DNA of 64,000 bases from Narthecium ossifragum (taxonomy: Eukaryota > Streptophyta > Magnoliopsida > Dioscoreales > Nartheciaceae), in NCBI GenBank assembly GCA_963920575.1, contig OY986965.1, positions 8,387,134 to 8,451,133 of the forward strand. The letters run 5' to 3'. The position numbers were made by a program, and so were the translations under genes. This document shows positions 8,780-20,092 of this stretch, piece after piece (the first letter of the stretch is position 1; the number at the start of each line of letters is the position of its first letter). The notes below the pieces were generated by a model. The model was not told where the DNA came from. It saw nothing but the letters and a program-made list of their open reading frames with translations, and did not search any database.

Positions 8780-11635
8780 TCAGTTGTCCCTTGCTCCGTT
8801 TCCTCTCCCTCGTCCTCCTCTTCCGCTTCCTTGGTTCCGATAATATCGTCTGTGATCGCCGCGACGTCCATGCACGATGGCACTAATCTCCTGCATTCGG
8901 CCCTTGAGCTCTTCGGAACTCATGTCTGCGTCGTGACCAATAGTGTCATCAACGATCACCATAATACGGGCAATCTGCAATTGAACAAATAGAAAGTATC
9001 ATACTTGTGTGTCAAAAAGTACATTCGAGCTTAATATTCACTTACTATAGCATTCGGATCATGTGTAGGCCGATTGGGTCGACTTGAAGGTGATTCAGGG
9101 TTTTGTACCCTCACGTGGGAGACGGTTCTATACTATCCCATATATTCCGGCACGCACTCATGTGGGGTCCGGGCTACTTGGGCATTCCTTGCTGCCCTAA
9201 TTGTGTGGTCAGTCCACCGCTTCCAAAACCCCTTTTCGAAGTTGTAAATCCTCGAATATCCTCTTCCACACTTTCCGGATGCCACAGATTGATATGCGAG
9301 TGGAATTGGTCCATTTGGTATAATTTGCACAACCCCGAACTGACGAAGAACCCTATCAGGATGATATGACTCGACATGCTCCATGCCATGTAATGTGCCA
9401 TAGAAGAAGGTGATGTCTTCATCAGAAAATTGGCCCATGCGATCAGCATATGGATCCCATCCACCTACAAACAATGCAGAAAATGAAATCAAGTCTTATA
9501 AAAAAAAATAAAACACAGCTATAACTGACAACTCACATCCCTCCTCCATCAGTTCATCCAATTTCTCACGCATTTCTATGACTTTACTGGCATAGTTACC
9601 ACCACTTGTGTTAGGGAACCATAGTCGCACGCGTGGCTGGTCCGGCGTAAAACTGGGATTGCGGCTGCATGACACAATTGTCGGCAGATGATCATATGTC
9701 CAGGCCTGCACGAAATTAACAGGAATGAAGATAAACAGTCATATAAGTATAGAGTATTAGAAAATTAGATGCATATCAATAAGTGATGTATCTTACCTCC
9801 AGTAATGTAAGATACCCGCCTATTTGTTTTGTGGCCCATCTACTGGCGGTCCCCAGATGTCGATATAAGTATGCCAATGCTGCAGCCCCCCATGCGTACC
9901 GGCTAGCCCCACTCACATGTTTGAACGCAACAAGGTATCCCACATGTACCTTATCCGTCGACTTATCACAGAAGAGTGTGCAGCCTATTAGGAAACGCAA
10001 GAACGCCTTCACTGAACATCTCATGCCGACCTTTTCAATCGTGCATTCATCCCTAAGCCAGTTTAAACTAACTGACCCTTTGCTATCTTCCAACTGCTTA
10101 TAACAATTCTGATAGTGGACCCCCAGCTCTTCACACATCAGCTGCGCTGCCTTCCTAGTGTCCATCTTGTGCAGCTCTACAGCTTCTCCCTCCACAGAGA
10201 TGCCTAGGATGGTCCTCACATCCGCAAGCGTGATGGTCATCTCCCCGCAAGGTAGGTGGAAGGTGTTCGTCTCCGGCTGCCACCTCTCAACCAATGCAGA
10301 CACGATCACCTTGTTGATCGTAGGATATGTGCAATCGACGAGCGGTCCTAGTCCCGAAGAGTCGACAGCCGTCCTAAATTCGTCGGACATTTTGCTTGCC
10401 CAGTGTTTGACCCTATGCGCGTGGTTGATGCATTTCAGGGGGCCGCGTTCCTACATCATGACAAGTCGATAAGAAATTCACTCCATGATGATCATACTCA
10501 AAAAAAAAAAAAAAACTCAAATGAAAGTCCAGAACTATACCACTCCACGCCATATGCGGTATGCGACATGGGACCTGAACATCGTAAGGACCGTCTCATC
10601 TTGTGGTCCACCAGGGATGGGGCCACTTGTATCAAACTCATCCTCATCCGCTTCCTCATCGCCACCCTCGTCACTGTGCTCACCACCACCCCCATCAGTT
10701 TGTTCCTCTGCCTCAGATATCTCCTTACCTCTTCCGTCATATCCTTCGGCCTGTTCCTCTTCCTCATCCTCAGCTGCATCCTTACTTCCTTCCTCACTCA
10801 AGTCTTCGGCCTGTTCCTCTGCCTCAGCTGGCTCCTCACTTCTTCCCTCATAACCTTCTTCGGCTTGTTCCTCTGCCTCAGCTGGCTCCGTACTTCTTCC
10901 CTCATAAGTAGCCGTCCGTCGCCGCCGCTCAGATGTCGTGGGTGGGTTTCGGCGTTTACTTGTTGGAGCGGTCGACGAGCTCTCCCCAAGAGCTGCAATT
11001 TCAACAGTGGAATTCATAATTGGTTTAGAAAATACACATCCATAACGATAGAGAACAAAAGGAGAGAAGTATAGTCAAGATCTCTCAGTTAAGTTCGGCT
11101 TTGAAAAGTCGGACATGATCGGCTTGTAAAAGTCGGAAAACAACCCAACGTTCGACTTTTTAAAACCGAACATAATAATAACAACCTCGACTTCTAAATA
11201 CCGAAAACCAAACATGATTTCAGCTTTTAATAACCGAAACATAATGGAAATCCGGATTTGTAAAATCGAAGACATACCAAATATTCGGATTTTGAAAATC
11301 GAATCAGATGAATGGTAAAAAATTTATAGATGAGTACCTTTCTTCGCGATTGCGGCTGCCTCAGCTGGCTTCTTCCTTCTTCCCTCATAACTCTCCGTCC
11401 GTCGCTGCCTCTCAGATGTCGTGGGTGGGTTTCGGCGTTTAATTGTTGGAGAGGTCGACGGGCTCTCCCCAAGAGCTGCCATTTCAACTGTAGAACATAT
11501 TTGGTTTAGAAAATACACATCCACAACGATAGAGAACAAATTAAATCAATGTTCGAATTTTTAAAATCGAAGAATGCACAGATGAGTACCTTTCTTTATG
11601 ATTGCGGCTGTCAGTTTGGTGGGCCTCTTCGACAT
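8780..11635 (-). CDS. Plant mobile domain (PMD, aminotransferase-like) protein of the MULE, one in-frame stop
   Basis: Seven exons on the minus strand: 11,635-11,590 (start MSKRPTK), 11,475-11,338, 10,992-10,544, 10,450-9,797, 9,705-9,537, 9,464-9,046 and 8,974-8,780. All junctions are GT-AG and phases agree, for 690 codons including the stop. The N-terminus is low-complexity and acidic (E/A/D-rich repeats). The PMD begins around GPIPGGPQDETVL, RSHVAYRIWRG | ERGPLKCINHAHRV, and continues through SSGLGPLVDCTYP, ERWQPETNTFHLP, GEMTITLADVRTILG and VGYLVAFKHVSG to GWDPYADRM and HECVPEYMG. A TAG at 9,133-9,135 replaces what is normally Trp in the family motif EYMxWY. Reading stays open afterwards through two more exons to an RG-rich tail (RGGRGRGNG), so the stop looks like a recent nonsense change leaving 595 residues. 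PMD proteins include MAIN/MAIL1, which act in silencing and genome maintenance. The role inside transposons is unknown. Confidence 0.88.
10544..11475 (-). repeat. Duplicated exon in the PMD gene
   Basis: Exon 2 (11,475-11,338) and the start of exon 3 (from 10,992) encode near-identical segments: LGESPSTSPTIKRRNPPTTS and LGESSSTAPTSKRRNPPTTS, followed by RRRT/RQRRT-type residues. The acceptors of both are the same word, GCAG|CTCTTGGGG. Introns before both also look alike ('gatgtgtattttctaaacca'). This is a tandem exon-intron duplication that keeps phase 1. Confidence 0.85.
11090..11312. repeat. Palindrome cluster 3, in PMD intron 2
   Basis: Six to seven degenerate copies of the TTCGG..TTTTAAAA..CCGAA palindrome, including GTTCGACTTTTTAAAACCGA near 11,150. 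All lie within the intron between the two duplicated exons. One further copy (TTCGAATTTTTAAAATCGAA) lies in PMD intron 1 at 11,552-11,571. Confidence 0.78.
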
Positions 11636-11988
11636 CTTGGCTACCGTCCGATGGGGTCTTGCCAAGTACGAGGAAGAAGAAGAAAGAGACGAAGCGGCGG
11701 AGCGGCGGAGCACCGCGACGGATGATCGACTTGAAGGAGCGATCGACTTGAAGGAGCACCGCGACGTGAAAGGGGAGGATCCGACGGAGCTTGAAGGGGG
11801 AGAGCCGGTGGCGAGATGAGGGGGTAGTCCGGGGAGGCGATGGCGGCGCTTGAAGGGGATCGGAGAAAGGGGACCAAACGAGAGCGGTGTAGGGCTTGTA
11901 AGGGTAGTTAAGGGAGAAACTGAAAAAATAAGCGGTGTAGATAGCAATTGTGCTGGATTTCAAAATAAGTTGCGGTGTACTTAGAAAA

Positions 11989-12031
11989 GGCGGTGTCCTT
12001 AGTAATTTCGGCGGTGTCGATAGACCGACCC
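11989..12031 (-). repeat. MULE terminal inverted repeat, right
   Basis: Reverse complement begins GGGTCGGTCTATCGACACCG and matches the left repeat at 38 of 43 positions. Inside it, two more ACACCGC words follow at spacings of 15 to 50 bp. The repeat is followed at 12,032-12,040 by the target duplication TTTTAAAAT. Confidence 0.9.
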
Positions 12032-12040
12032 TTTTAAAAT

Positions 12041-12435
12041 GGATGGCAATCAAAGCCAAAGCCTAAAAATGAAATCAACTGGTTTCCGCCTCTTTACCAA
12101 AGGCGTGCTTAATCTAGCCTGTTGCCCCGGATACGGATTTGGGCCACGGCCTTCCTAGCCCAAATAATCGGTTCATAGCCCTATTAGCCTAACGAGAGAT
12201 CCACCACAGAAAGGAATTTTCTTTAAAATAATTGAGCTTATTATTCTGACTTTTCATAATTATTAATATCCACTATTAGTTGGCAGATTATTGCATTTGT
12301 AATCTGTGTTAAACTCAAGTTGTTGCCGCATTTTGTGAGCTAGATTTAGATCCATTCTTTTCATTTAACTAATTGTTTCAAAACCAAATGAGAAAATAAC
12401 AAAATCTAATTAGGATGCAATTAGACTTATTGATA
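12041..12435. other. Intergenic, no feature seen
   Basis: AT-rich sequence between the MULE and the LINE fragment. No coding or repeat signal recognised. Confidence 0.4.
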
Positions 12436-13121
12436 TTAGACTACCGAAAATAACAAAACCCAAATTTTATCCCCTTTTCTTCTTTTGGCAAGCTCCCGGT
12501 TCGTGATGTGCTTTGGATGTTTTGCGCTGCGTCGGAGAGGGAGTGCCCTCGCTGCGGGGCACATGTTGGGGGAATGTGTTGTGGTGCAAATGATGTTGAG
12601 GTTGGTTTTTGCAGAGAAATTGGATGGATGGGCAGGTGTGTACTCTTTGGATGGTTTAATGGAGGTTATGCTCAAATCAGGTAGTAGTGAAATGATGAGG
12701 AAGAAGAAAGCCTTGATTAGGTATGCGTTGTGGTTAGCCTCGAAGGATAGGAACAGTGCTATTCACGATGGAGGCAGTGAGAGTGCAAGGGCGAGGCACA
12801 CAATCAAGCTTGCATAAGAGTTTCTGCATCAGAGGAAGGAGAGACATGAGACTATGTTTGCTGGTCGGTATTCTGACAGGCCGACGTGATCCGAGTGGAT
12901 GCGTCCTTCCAACCAGGCGATGCGGCTTTTGGGGCGGCAGGGATGGCTGGTGAGGCGATTCTATGGGCAGAAGGGGAGCCGTTGCTAGCGAGCTCTGTTT
13001 TGGAAGCAGAGAGGTCAAGGCTGTGTTGATGGGTATTAGGTATGCAAAAGCTAGAGGAATGTGTAATTTTTTGATTGAGTCTGATTGTATGCACGCAGTG
13101 GACATGCTAAATGAGTATAAG

Positions 13122-13737
13122 TAGGGGTGGCAATTAAGGTTCACAGGTCGGGTTCGGATCGGGTCGAGCACCGATATCTCGACCCAAAGGCCAAACCTGA
13201 ACCCGAACCATTTAATAAGCGGGTCAGGTTTATCAACCCGAACTCGACCCATTTAGAAACGGGTCAATCCAACCCGACCCGTTTAACCCATTTATTAAAA
13301 ACGGGTTGGGTCGGGTCGACCTGTTTAACAACAATCTGACCCGTTTAACAACAATCAAGCACCAAATTATCAACTAATTAATAAAATTAGTAAGCAAAAA
13401 AATTATAACTTGCTTCAATTACATCCAAAACATCCAACCTAAACAATAAACTTACAACTTGTTTTAATTTTCCTTGATGAGATAAGATCACATTCAAATT
13501 AACCCTAAAAGTCTAAGTGACATTAAAATTAAACGGGTGGACCCGCCTAACCCGCGGGTCAACCTGACCTGACCCATTTATTCACGGGGTCGTAAACGGG
13601 TCGACCTGTTTATGACCCGAACCCGATAACACAAAACCCAAATCCGTTTATGACTCGAACCCGATAACACAAAACCCAAACCCGTTTATTTCGGGTCGGC
13701 TCGGATTCGCGGGTCATGACCCGAATTGCCACCCCTA
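13122..13737. mobile_element. Non-autonomous hAT-type element (616 bp)
   Basis: Ends TAGGGGTGGCAATT and AATTGCCACCCCTA are inverted. It is flanked by AGTATAAG (13,114-13,121) and GGTATAAG (13,738-13,745), an 8-bp duplication with one mismatch. Sub-terminal regions are rich in gggtcg/cgaccc words. No transposase. It interrupts the LINE RNase H remnant. Confidence 0.87.
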
Positions 13738-13769
13738 GGTATAAGATCTAGACATGGGGGTGAGGGATA

Positions 13770-13994
13770 GAGGGGTTGGTTAGGGAGATTTGGCTCATGA
13801 TCTCGTCCATGAGATCTATCTTGTTTTCAGCAATACCTAGGGAGGAGAATATGTATACCGATGGTATAGCGCTCGTGTCGTTGGGGTTGGTTAGGGAGAT
13901 TTGGCTCCTAGTCTCATCCATGAGGTCTATCTTGTTTTCAGCGATATCTAGGAGGGAGAATATGTATACTTACGGTATAGCTCTCGTGTCGTCC
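13770..13994 (+). repeat. Tandem duplication within the LINE fragment
   Basis: Two adjacent copies of roughly 112 bp, each starting 'gttggttagggagatttggc' and ending 'tatagc(g/t)ctcgtgtcgt'. Each encodes the RNase H block VREIWL, SSMRSILFSA, ENMYT. The first copy lacks the continuation found after the second. Confidence 0.8.
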
Positions 13995-14448
13995 CGAGGG
14001 TGTGGTTTGGTTGGCAACCGAGGTCGACACTGGATCAGGGTTTGTAACACGCTAGCCTGCCTTTTGAGGCTCAACTCATCAAAAAAGAAGAGTAATTGCC
14101 ATGCCGGCACGAATTATGCCACTAATTCAATGGATAAAGCTGTAATCTTCAGGTATTTCATAGTAATAAAAACTCCATAACAAAACTTTGAGGAAATAAA
14201 CCCATGTTCATCCTTAAATTGATGGTGAAGGTACTAAAGCAGCTAAGAGAAAGGCTCAGGCATATGCAAGCATAAACATTCCTGGCTAAGAGAAAGATGC
14301 TACTCCACAATGTTCATTTATATAGTTCATAATTAGAATGAAAATAAGGAGAAAATTTTTATCCACAACAGGCTTTCTACCACAATAAGATTATGCCAGT
14401 TGAAACCATATTTTACATGATCATTTCCTATATAAGGGAACGATATCC

Positions 14449-17400
14449 TTAGCTGTCCAAACTACGTTCTGAGTCGGACTGCTTTGGCTGTACAGTCGTC
14501 CCGTTGTTCATTCTTGCACGAGCTTCAGCAAACATCCTCTGCTGCTCCGCCAATGCCTCTTCTTCTGTCATCTCCACACCGGCAAACTTACCGCCTTTAG
14601 GAGAGTCCTGAGATATTACAGGAGTCACAAAAGACTAAGAGCAAAGACTACAGACATGGAAAGCAAACAGCGACAAAAAATGGAATGAATGTATACCAGG
14701 GTGTCAAGCTTATGTTGCTCATATGCAGCATATACCTCTTCAATATATTCTCCGAAACCGAGAACCTGGATCCACCAAAATGACATATAAGACAGACAAA
14801 TGATAAATGCAAGTTGGCGATTCATTCTACAAGTAGTGCTTATGACATGAGCCCCAGCTATGCTTACAAACCCAGTGCCTAAATTACATAAAAATATTAT
14901 ATGTAATGAACGGCAAAGCTATGCTTACAAACCCAGTGCCTAAATTACATAAAAATATTATATGTAATGAACGGCAAAGGGTCCTAGTTGCTAACTACTG
15001 CTACCACATCCTCCAGACCTGTCTGCGACAAGGTTAGCTTGAGTAGGCCAACCAAAAAAATCAGCTCAATATTTAGGTGGATCAGTGATCCAGAGAATGT
15101 AGAGAAGAACTGATACACATTAGGATGAAATAAGTGATATCTTTGGACTTCCCAAGTTGACCATATTAGCACACATCAAAATTGCTCAAGTTTCATATTT
15201 TACTCTATCCATATCTCAGTGATCTGGATCAGTGCAAACCCAGGCCCCATATAATTAAAGCAGCCCATTCTAAGTTAAAATAACTCCACATTCAATGGCT
15301 AAAAAATGCCATAAGACAAAGTTAAAACTAAAAACACAACTTGCTAAGGATTGCACACCCTTAGGCTGGATTATATACGTAGGGATTCATATAATATTGC
15401 CTTAAATCCCAATTTTACAGCACAGCCTCTTATATTTAGTGTCGTTTTGTGTGAATTGCTTTACTGGTGTATTTATGTACTCACATTTCTGGATAAGATG
15501 AAGGTACAAAATCTTTAAAGCTAATTAATAATAGTTCTCAAACGATTCTCGATCAATATACCTGGTTTAAGGATATTTATCATTTGTCTTAAATTCAAGA
15601 CTAAGCCTTTACCAATCATCTTAAAACCTTCAAGGGTCATGTAATCAGAGCACTATTTTGAACATTTTAGGTGATTGACTAGTTAGAACCAGAACGAGCA
15701 TGTCAGACTCATATTTCTTTGCAGAGGTTAACATACAAAAATTTGGTTACCTTTCCTTATCGATGCAGTATAATATTTGACTGAAATTAACTTATCAGTT
15801 TTTAGACCTAAAAGTACGATTAACTATGGCCGAATGTCTGGCCAAAGATAAACACTAAGGTAGTCACGGATTACTGTACTGGTAAATTACTAGCAGGATA
15901 CATGTTTCCATACAGACCCATGCTGAGACATGCACTTTTCTTTTGAGGGAAAGGTGAAAGATCACCATTGTTATAAAAGATAGAAAGGACATGTTGACAC
16001 ATCAATTAGCTCAGAAGAGCCTCATGCCAGGCAAAAAGATTTGAGTATCAGCATGTACTGTGCCAACTGCCACGTATCGTAGCAAGCAAGTGGCGCAATA
16101 AATGCCAATGCAAGGTAGTCCTTTGGCTACTACATAATGTATTTGCAACTTCCAGATATTAAAGATCAATTCGCTTAGAACATGCTATACTTTGATATCC
16201 AGTTTCAGGAAGCAAACACATGTGCACATACTTATCTAACTGTGTGTTATAACAGGATGAAGTACACATAGCAAAAAATAAAGCAAATTATGGTAAGATG
16301 AACAACCTCCAAAGCTTTGAGAACATGCTCTGGTGCTATTGTTCTTTTGTCCTCTCGACTGCATACCTCATTGGACTCTGAGGAGATAAGGTTGATGAAT
16401 TCTGTCAATGGAAGAACAAAATAAATAAGGATGAGGTCTTAATCAAACAGCATATAATAATAGGAAATGGAGTATTTCGACCAACTTACCGGGAGAAGTT
16501 TGAAATGCACGAGAATATTTAATTAAAAAAACCATCTAGAAATAGAATTCATCACAAAAATCAGTGAACAACCCAAGAAGTTGGAATCACAATTGAAAAC
16601 TATCTAGCACAGCAATTGAAGCAATACCAATATACAAATCAATAGTACAAGAACTCCAGAATGAAAAATTATAAATGAAAATCCCTTTTCAAAGTGGCAA
16701 TTAGGGATTTCACCCAATTTGGGACAAGTTCGAGTTAAGGAATCCCCAAGTCTAGGTTAGGTTTGGATAAAGAATACGTTACAGCCAACACAAATAAATC
16801 TAGATGGGCATGATCGATGTCTACCAATTTGGCTTCTAGATGCTATTTTCCATAACCACCAATCCTCCCCCTGACTTTCCTCGAGATATCTTCCTTCCAC
16901 ACCTTGATAACGGCCAGCCATCGCCATAAACTAGTCATGCTTCAAGAAGTAGTGTTAGATGCAAACTGCTCCTTTTTCCAATTCTTTCTGCCTCCATGAA
17001 TGATTGATAAGTCAAAAGATAGTGAGGATGAGAAACAGGAGAAGAAGATAAGAGAGAGAGAGAGTAAGAAAGATAGAGAGAGAAGATTGAGATTGAAGTG
17101 AGAAATAGAAGGAGAGGAAGATAGAAGGGCATCAGGAGGAGAAGAGAATAGCAGAGGAGATCACTGGAGAAGAGGACCAGGGGAGGACCGAAGGAAGGGA
17201 TGGTGGCGGATGAGGACCTAAGGAGGGCGAGAGAAGACATTGTGCATGCTGGAGGTGGATTGCTTTAGCATTATGTCAGGAGTTTAGAACTTAGGATTGT
17301 ATGGTTTTTAAATTAGGAAAAAATAATTTAATAATTTAACTTTTTAAATTAGGCTCTAGCGTTATGCTGGAGGTGGACCGACTCATTGCCACCCCTAACC

Positions 17401-20092
17401 CTAGGCGTTTTAGCATTCTATCAAGCAGAACTGAATTCTTTGAAATTAGGAAAAAATAACTAACTTTGTATGTTTCCATTGGTAGGAAGTATGAATCGTA
17501 TTTAGGCTGTTGCTTTTCATCTTATTTTTGCCTGTGTAATGTTAGTTAGAGAAGAGTTTGATCAAGAATTAAATTGTCTTCCATTATGCAAACTGAATTA
17601 CATAATTTTCGAGTTAAAGTTTCATCAAGGAAAGTTTAGTTTTTTCCATCAGATACGACTATGTACATCATCAGATTAGATATCAACATATGAAGGATAG
17701 GAGCAGTGGTTTTTGACAAGAATTTTTAGTTGAATCGTCAAGGCTCGTAGAGTTGATCAGATTTTGAACTCAGAAGGGATGATTCATGTCCACTCAGAAT
17801 AGTAAAACAATGGGAGTAAACGTACAAGTTGATGACTCATTAGTCAAGGAAAAAGCTTAGAACTGCAGAACAATCACCAATGGCAAGAAAAGCAAAAACA
17901 ACATTCTAGTAGAAGCTATTTGTTTGCAGGTACTTACCCACACAACACTCAACAAGAAGATCTTGGGCATCTCTTGCTACACGAACATCAGGGGGCAACA
18001 TCTCCTTGATGATCTTGAACATGGTTGCTGAGGAAAATTCAAAATCCTTCAATAAGTGCCATTCATCAACAGATATGTTTCAAATAACCTATTTGTAGTC
18101 TCCATAAAATAGACAGCAGATTAGAATAGGAACTCCTTTAAACACAAAGGCTAAATGATTTTACAGGACCAGGTGACCCTAGAAGGGAAAAGGGAAAAAT
18201 TTAACAACAGGCAGCTCAACACAGGAATATCTGCATAGCTCACGACATATAAAAGGGGAAATGCCAAAAATACTTATAACTACATAGATAACCAAATCAA
18301 CGAAAAGCATCCACAGAGAAAACAAAAGACAAACTTGAGCATATGCATGTAAGATGCACTGCAGACAACCATCAACCATGCAAACTTAGAGAAAATCAAG
18401 ACCTTAGGCACCTGCAAAGCTTATGATATCGAATTCAGTTCTTCAAATCTCTATAATCATTTCGATCCCATATGTATCTAGTAGATAGTGTCTATCTATA
18501 TTCTCATACATTAACGCAGATGGTGCACTGGCATTGTGCAAACATAAACCTATACAATAATGTCCAATCCTCTAAACGAGAAAATGGTCTTTAGTAGTAA
18601 AGTAGGTAATCATCTCTATAATAAAATGATTCCTGTCGAATTTTGTTCCATCAAGATGTGCTATATAATATATACTATTTTATTATTTTTGTTGAATAGT
18701 ATGTGCAAATTCCCCAGCTTTTGTCAGGTTTGTGTGGCTTAGTTCAGATGAGGCATCGGCCAGATGTCTCAACAATTCTACAAAGATATGATGGGTTCAA
18801 CTGGTATCAGAAGTTGCAGCATTTTTTATTGCTTATCAAAATACGTCATATTCACAAACTCAAGCATAAGATAGCAAAAACTCAACAATATAATCTGCAA
18901 ATTTAGCATGGACACATTTCTACTATTAAAACACCAACCTATCGATGATCTTCTTCCAAATTTTGTTGCATAGGACATTATTCTGTTAGCCATTTACACC
19001 TGCAGAATACTATAAAACCCCCATACTTGTCTCTAACGTTTCTAAATTTAACGCGCCCAACACTCAGGGGCATATGCAGAAAAAACATGTCATTTTCCTG
19101 ATCCGAAACACTAATTCATCGATAAAATAGAACATTAGGGCTCACAACTAAAGAAAAACCTAAACAATTGATAAGTAAAACCTTCGCGACCAAAGTTTTA
19201 GAAAGTTTCAGATGAAAGCTAGAACTTAGTCTTCAAGTGGTCCAAAAAGCCAATGAGCCTCAAGAAGGCAGGGGACACCACCACAAGAGGCCAGCATAAA
19301 TTTCTACATCGTGTATGGACTTCCTTAATATGGGTTGAACGCCATTCTTAAATACATGTCGCTCCAACCATGCACAAAAGAAAAGCCTTTGCAGACGAAA
19401 TGATATCTGTTTGGCCAAAAATAAAGACAACATGGAAAGCAATTTATTTTTGAACCATATACAAGACCATCTATTGCGAAAAATCTCTACATACCACACC
19501 ATTTGGCTTGTTCTTCAAGAAATCCTAAATGTTCACCCTCACCAGCTTCTCAGATTACCAATACTAGATGATAAGATAAAACCCATACATCCATCAACCC
19601 CCCAAAAAAAAGGAAATTTATGGCCGTGCACCCTTTCTAAAAATAATTAGGTCACTATCTCAAGGCAAAGACCATGCATTCAAATTATCAGCAATAGGAT
19701 GAAAATTCAAACAGAATATGAAATCCAACACATTATAACATCTTCCTTGCCTAACACTGTTCACAATTCTGAAATTATAGGTCCATAAATTCTATGCAAC
19801 AATAAATCTTGAATTTAAATTACCAACAAAAAATTAAATCATAGAAACCAAATAACGACCGACTAGAATCTAATTTTACAGTTCCCACCCAAGAACTAAT
19901 AACCTACACAACGCAAGACACACACTCAACCCGTACGAATCCAACACCCAACACCAAAAACCACAAAGGAATAGACCAAATGATAAATTCATGGGAAAAA
20001 AGAAAATTCACAAGAAAAATTCATCAAAATATCTCACCTTTAGGGAGCGAAACATCATCCTTCGACTTGCCAACGATATCCATCGGATCCAT
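14449..20092 (-). CDS. DR1: Dr1 / NC2-beta, negative cofactor 2 beta subunit
   Basis: Five exons on the minus strand: 20,092-20,038, 18,027-17,938, 16,401-16,307, 14,765-14,697 and 14,607-14,449. All have GT-AG introns and consistent phases, giving 155 codons, the family's usual length. The protein starts MDPMDIVGKSKDDVSLPK, continues IIKEMLPPDVRVARDAQDLL and EFINLISSESNEVC, then APEHVLKALEVLGFGEYIEE and VYAAYEQHKLDTL, and ends SERSLDS. The histone fold covers roughly residues 17-100. The GGKFAGVEMTEEEALAEQQR block is characteristic of plant Dr1. The family product pairs with NC2-alpha through histone folds, binds TBP on promoter DNA and represses pre-initiation complex assembly in the nucleus. 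Introns 1 to 3 are 1.5-2.0 kb and repeat-poor. The start is the first of two in-frame ATGs three codons apart; the upstream one matches the family. It is probably functional. Confidence 0.95.
14857..14978. repeat. 61-bp tandem duplication in Dr1 intron 3
   Basis: Two identical 61-bp units beginning 'gctatgcttacaaaccc', directly adjacent, in the intron just upstream of exon 4 (minus strand). The identity implies a very recent event or an assembly duplication. Confidence 0.9.
17046..17110. repeat. (GA)n-rich simple repeat in Dr1 intron 2
   Basis: Purine-rich run with 'agagagagagag' and 'gatagagagagaag'. Low complexity. Confidence 0.7.

Larger units (their letters stand above)
4512..12031. mobile_element. 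Full-length Mutator-like element (MULE) with OTU-transposase and PMD genes
   Basis: A 7,520-bp element bounded by inverted repeats that match at 38 of 43 positions (left 4,512-4,554, right 11,989-12,031). Both repeats contain the block ACTAAGGACACCGCC. The flanks are the exact 9-bp repeat TTTTAAAAT. Inside, a transposase gene on the plus strand (5,364-8,121) and a PMD gene on the minus strand (11,635-8,780) converge, leaving 658 bp between their ends. The coding regions are separated or flanked by clusters of AT-core palindromes (5,038-5,330, 8,430-8,560, 11,090-11,312, 11,548-11,572). MULEs with OTU-fused transposases and TE-borne PMD genes are each known in plants. Finding both in one element with intact ends and target duplication lets the full unit be defined. 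Each gene has one in-frame stop, so this copy probably cannot encode intact proteins. Confidence 0.93.
12436..14060 (+). pseudogene. LINE (non-LTR) retrotransposon 3' fragment: zf-RVT and RNase H-like remnants
   Basis: Read over several frames, the plus strand gives the pattern of a plant LINE C-terminus. KLPVRDVLW and CPRCGAHV resemble the zinc-binding reverse-transcriptase-associated segment (zf-RVT). VDASFQPGDAAFGA, then LEAERSRLCLMGIRYA and NFLIESDCMHAVDMLNEYK are RNase H-like, with the usual Asp, Glu and ESDC residues. The next block, VREIWLMISSMRSILFSA with IPREENMYTDGIAL, is the continuation expected after the ESDC motif. It is separated by a 616-bp hAT-type element (13,122-13,737). 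Frameshifts and stops make it non-functional. The reverse-transcriptase core is absent, as in a 5'-truncated insertion. Confidence 0.75.

Noticed and set aside
10535..10797. Plus-strand frames over the acidic PMD exon
   Set aside because: Shadows of the minus-strand Glu-rich exon 3 (CTC/TTC codons on the opposite strand). The minus-strand exon has splice sites and family motifs.
11541..12059. 172-codon and 128-codon minus-strand frames at the MULE right end
   Set aside because: They overlap the terminal inverted repeat and PMD leader and run antisense or out of frame to the verified PMD first exon (MSKRPTK). No family match.
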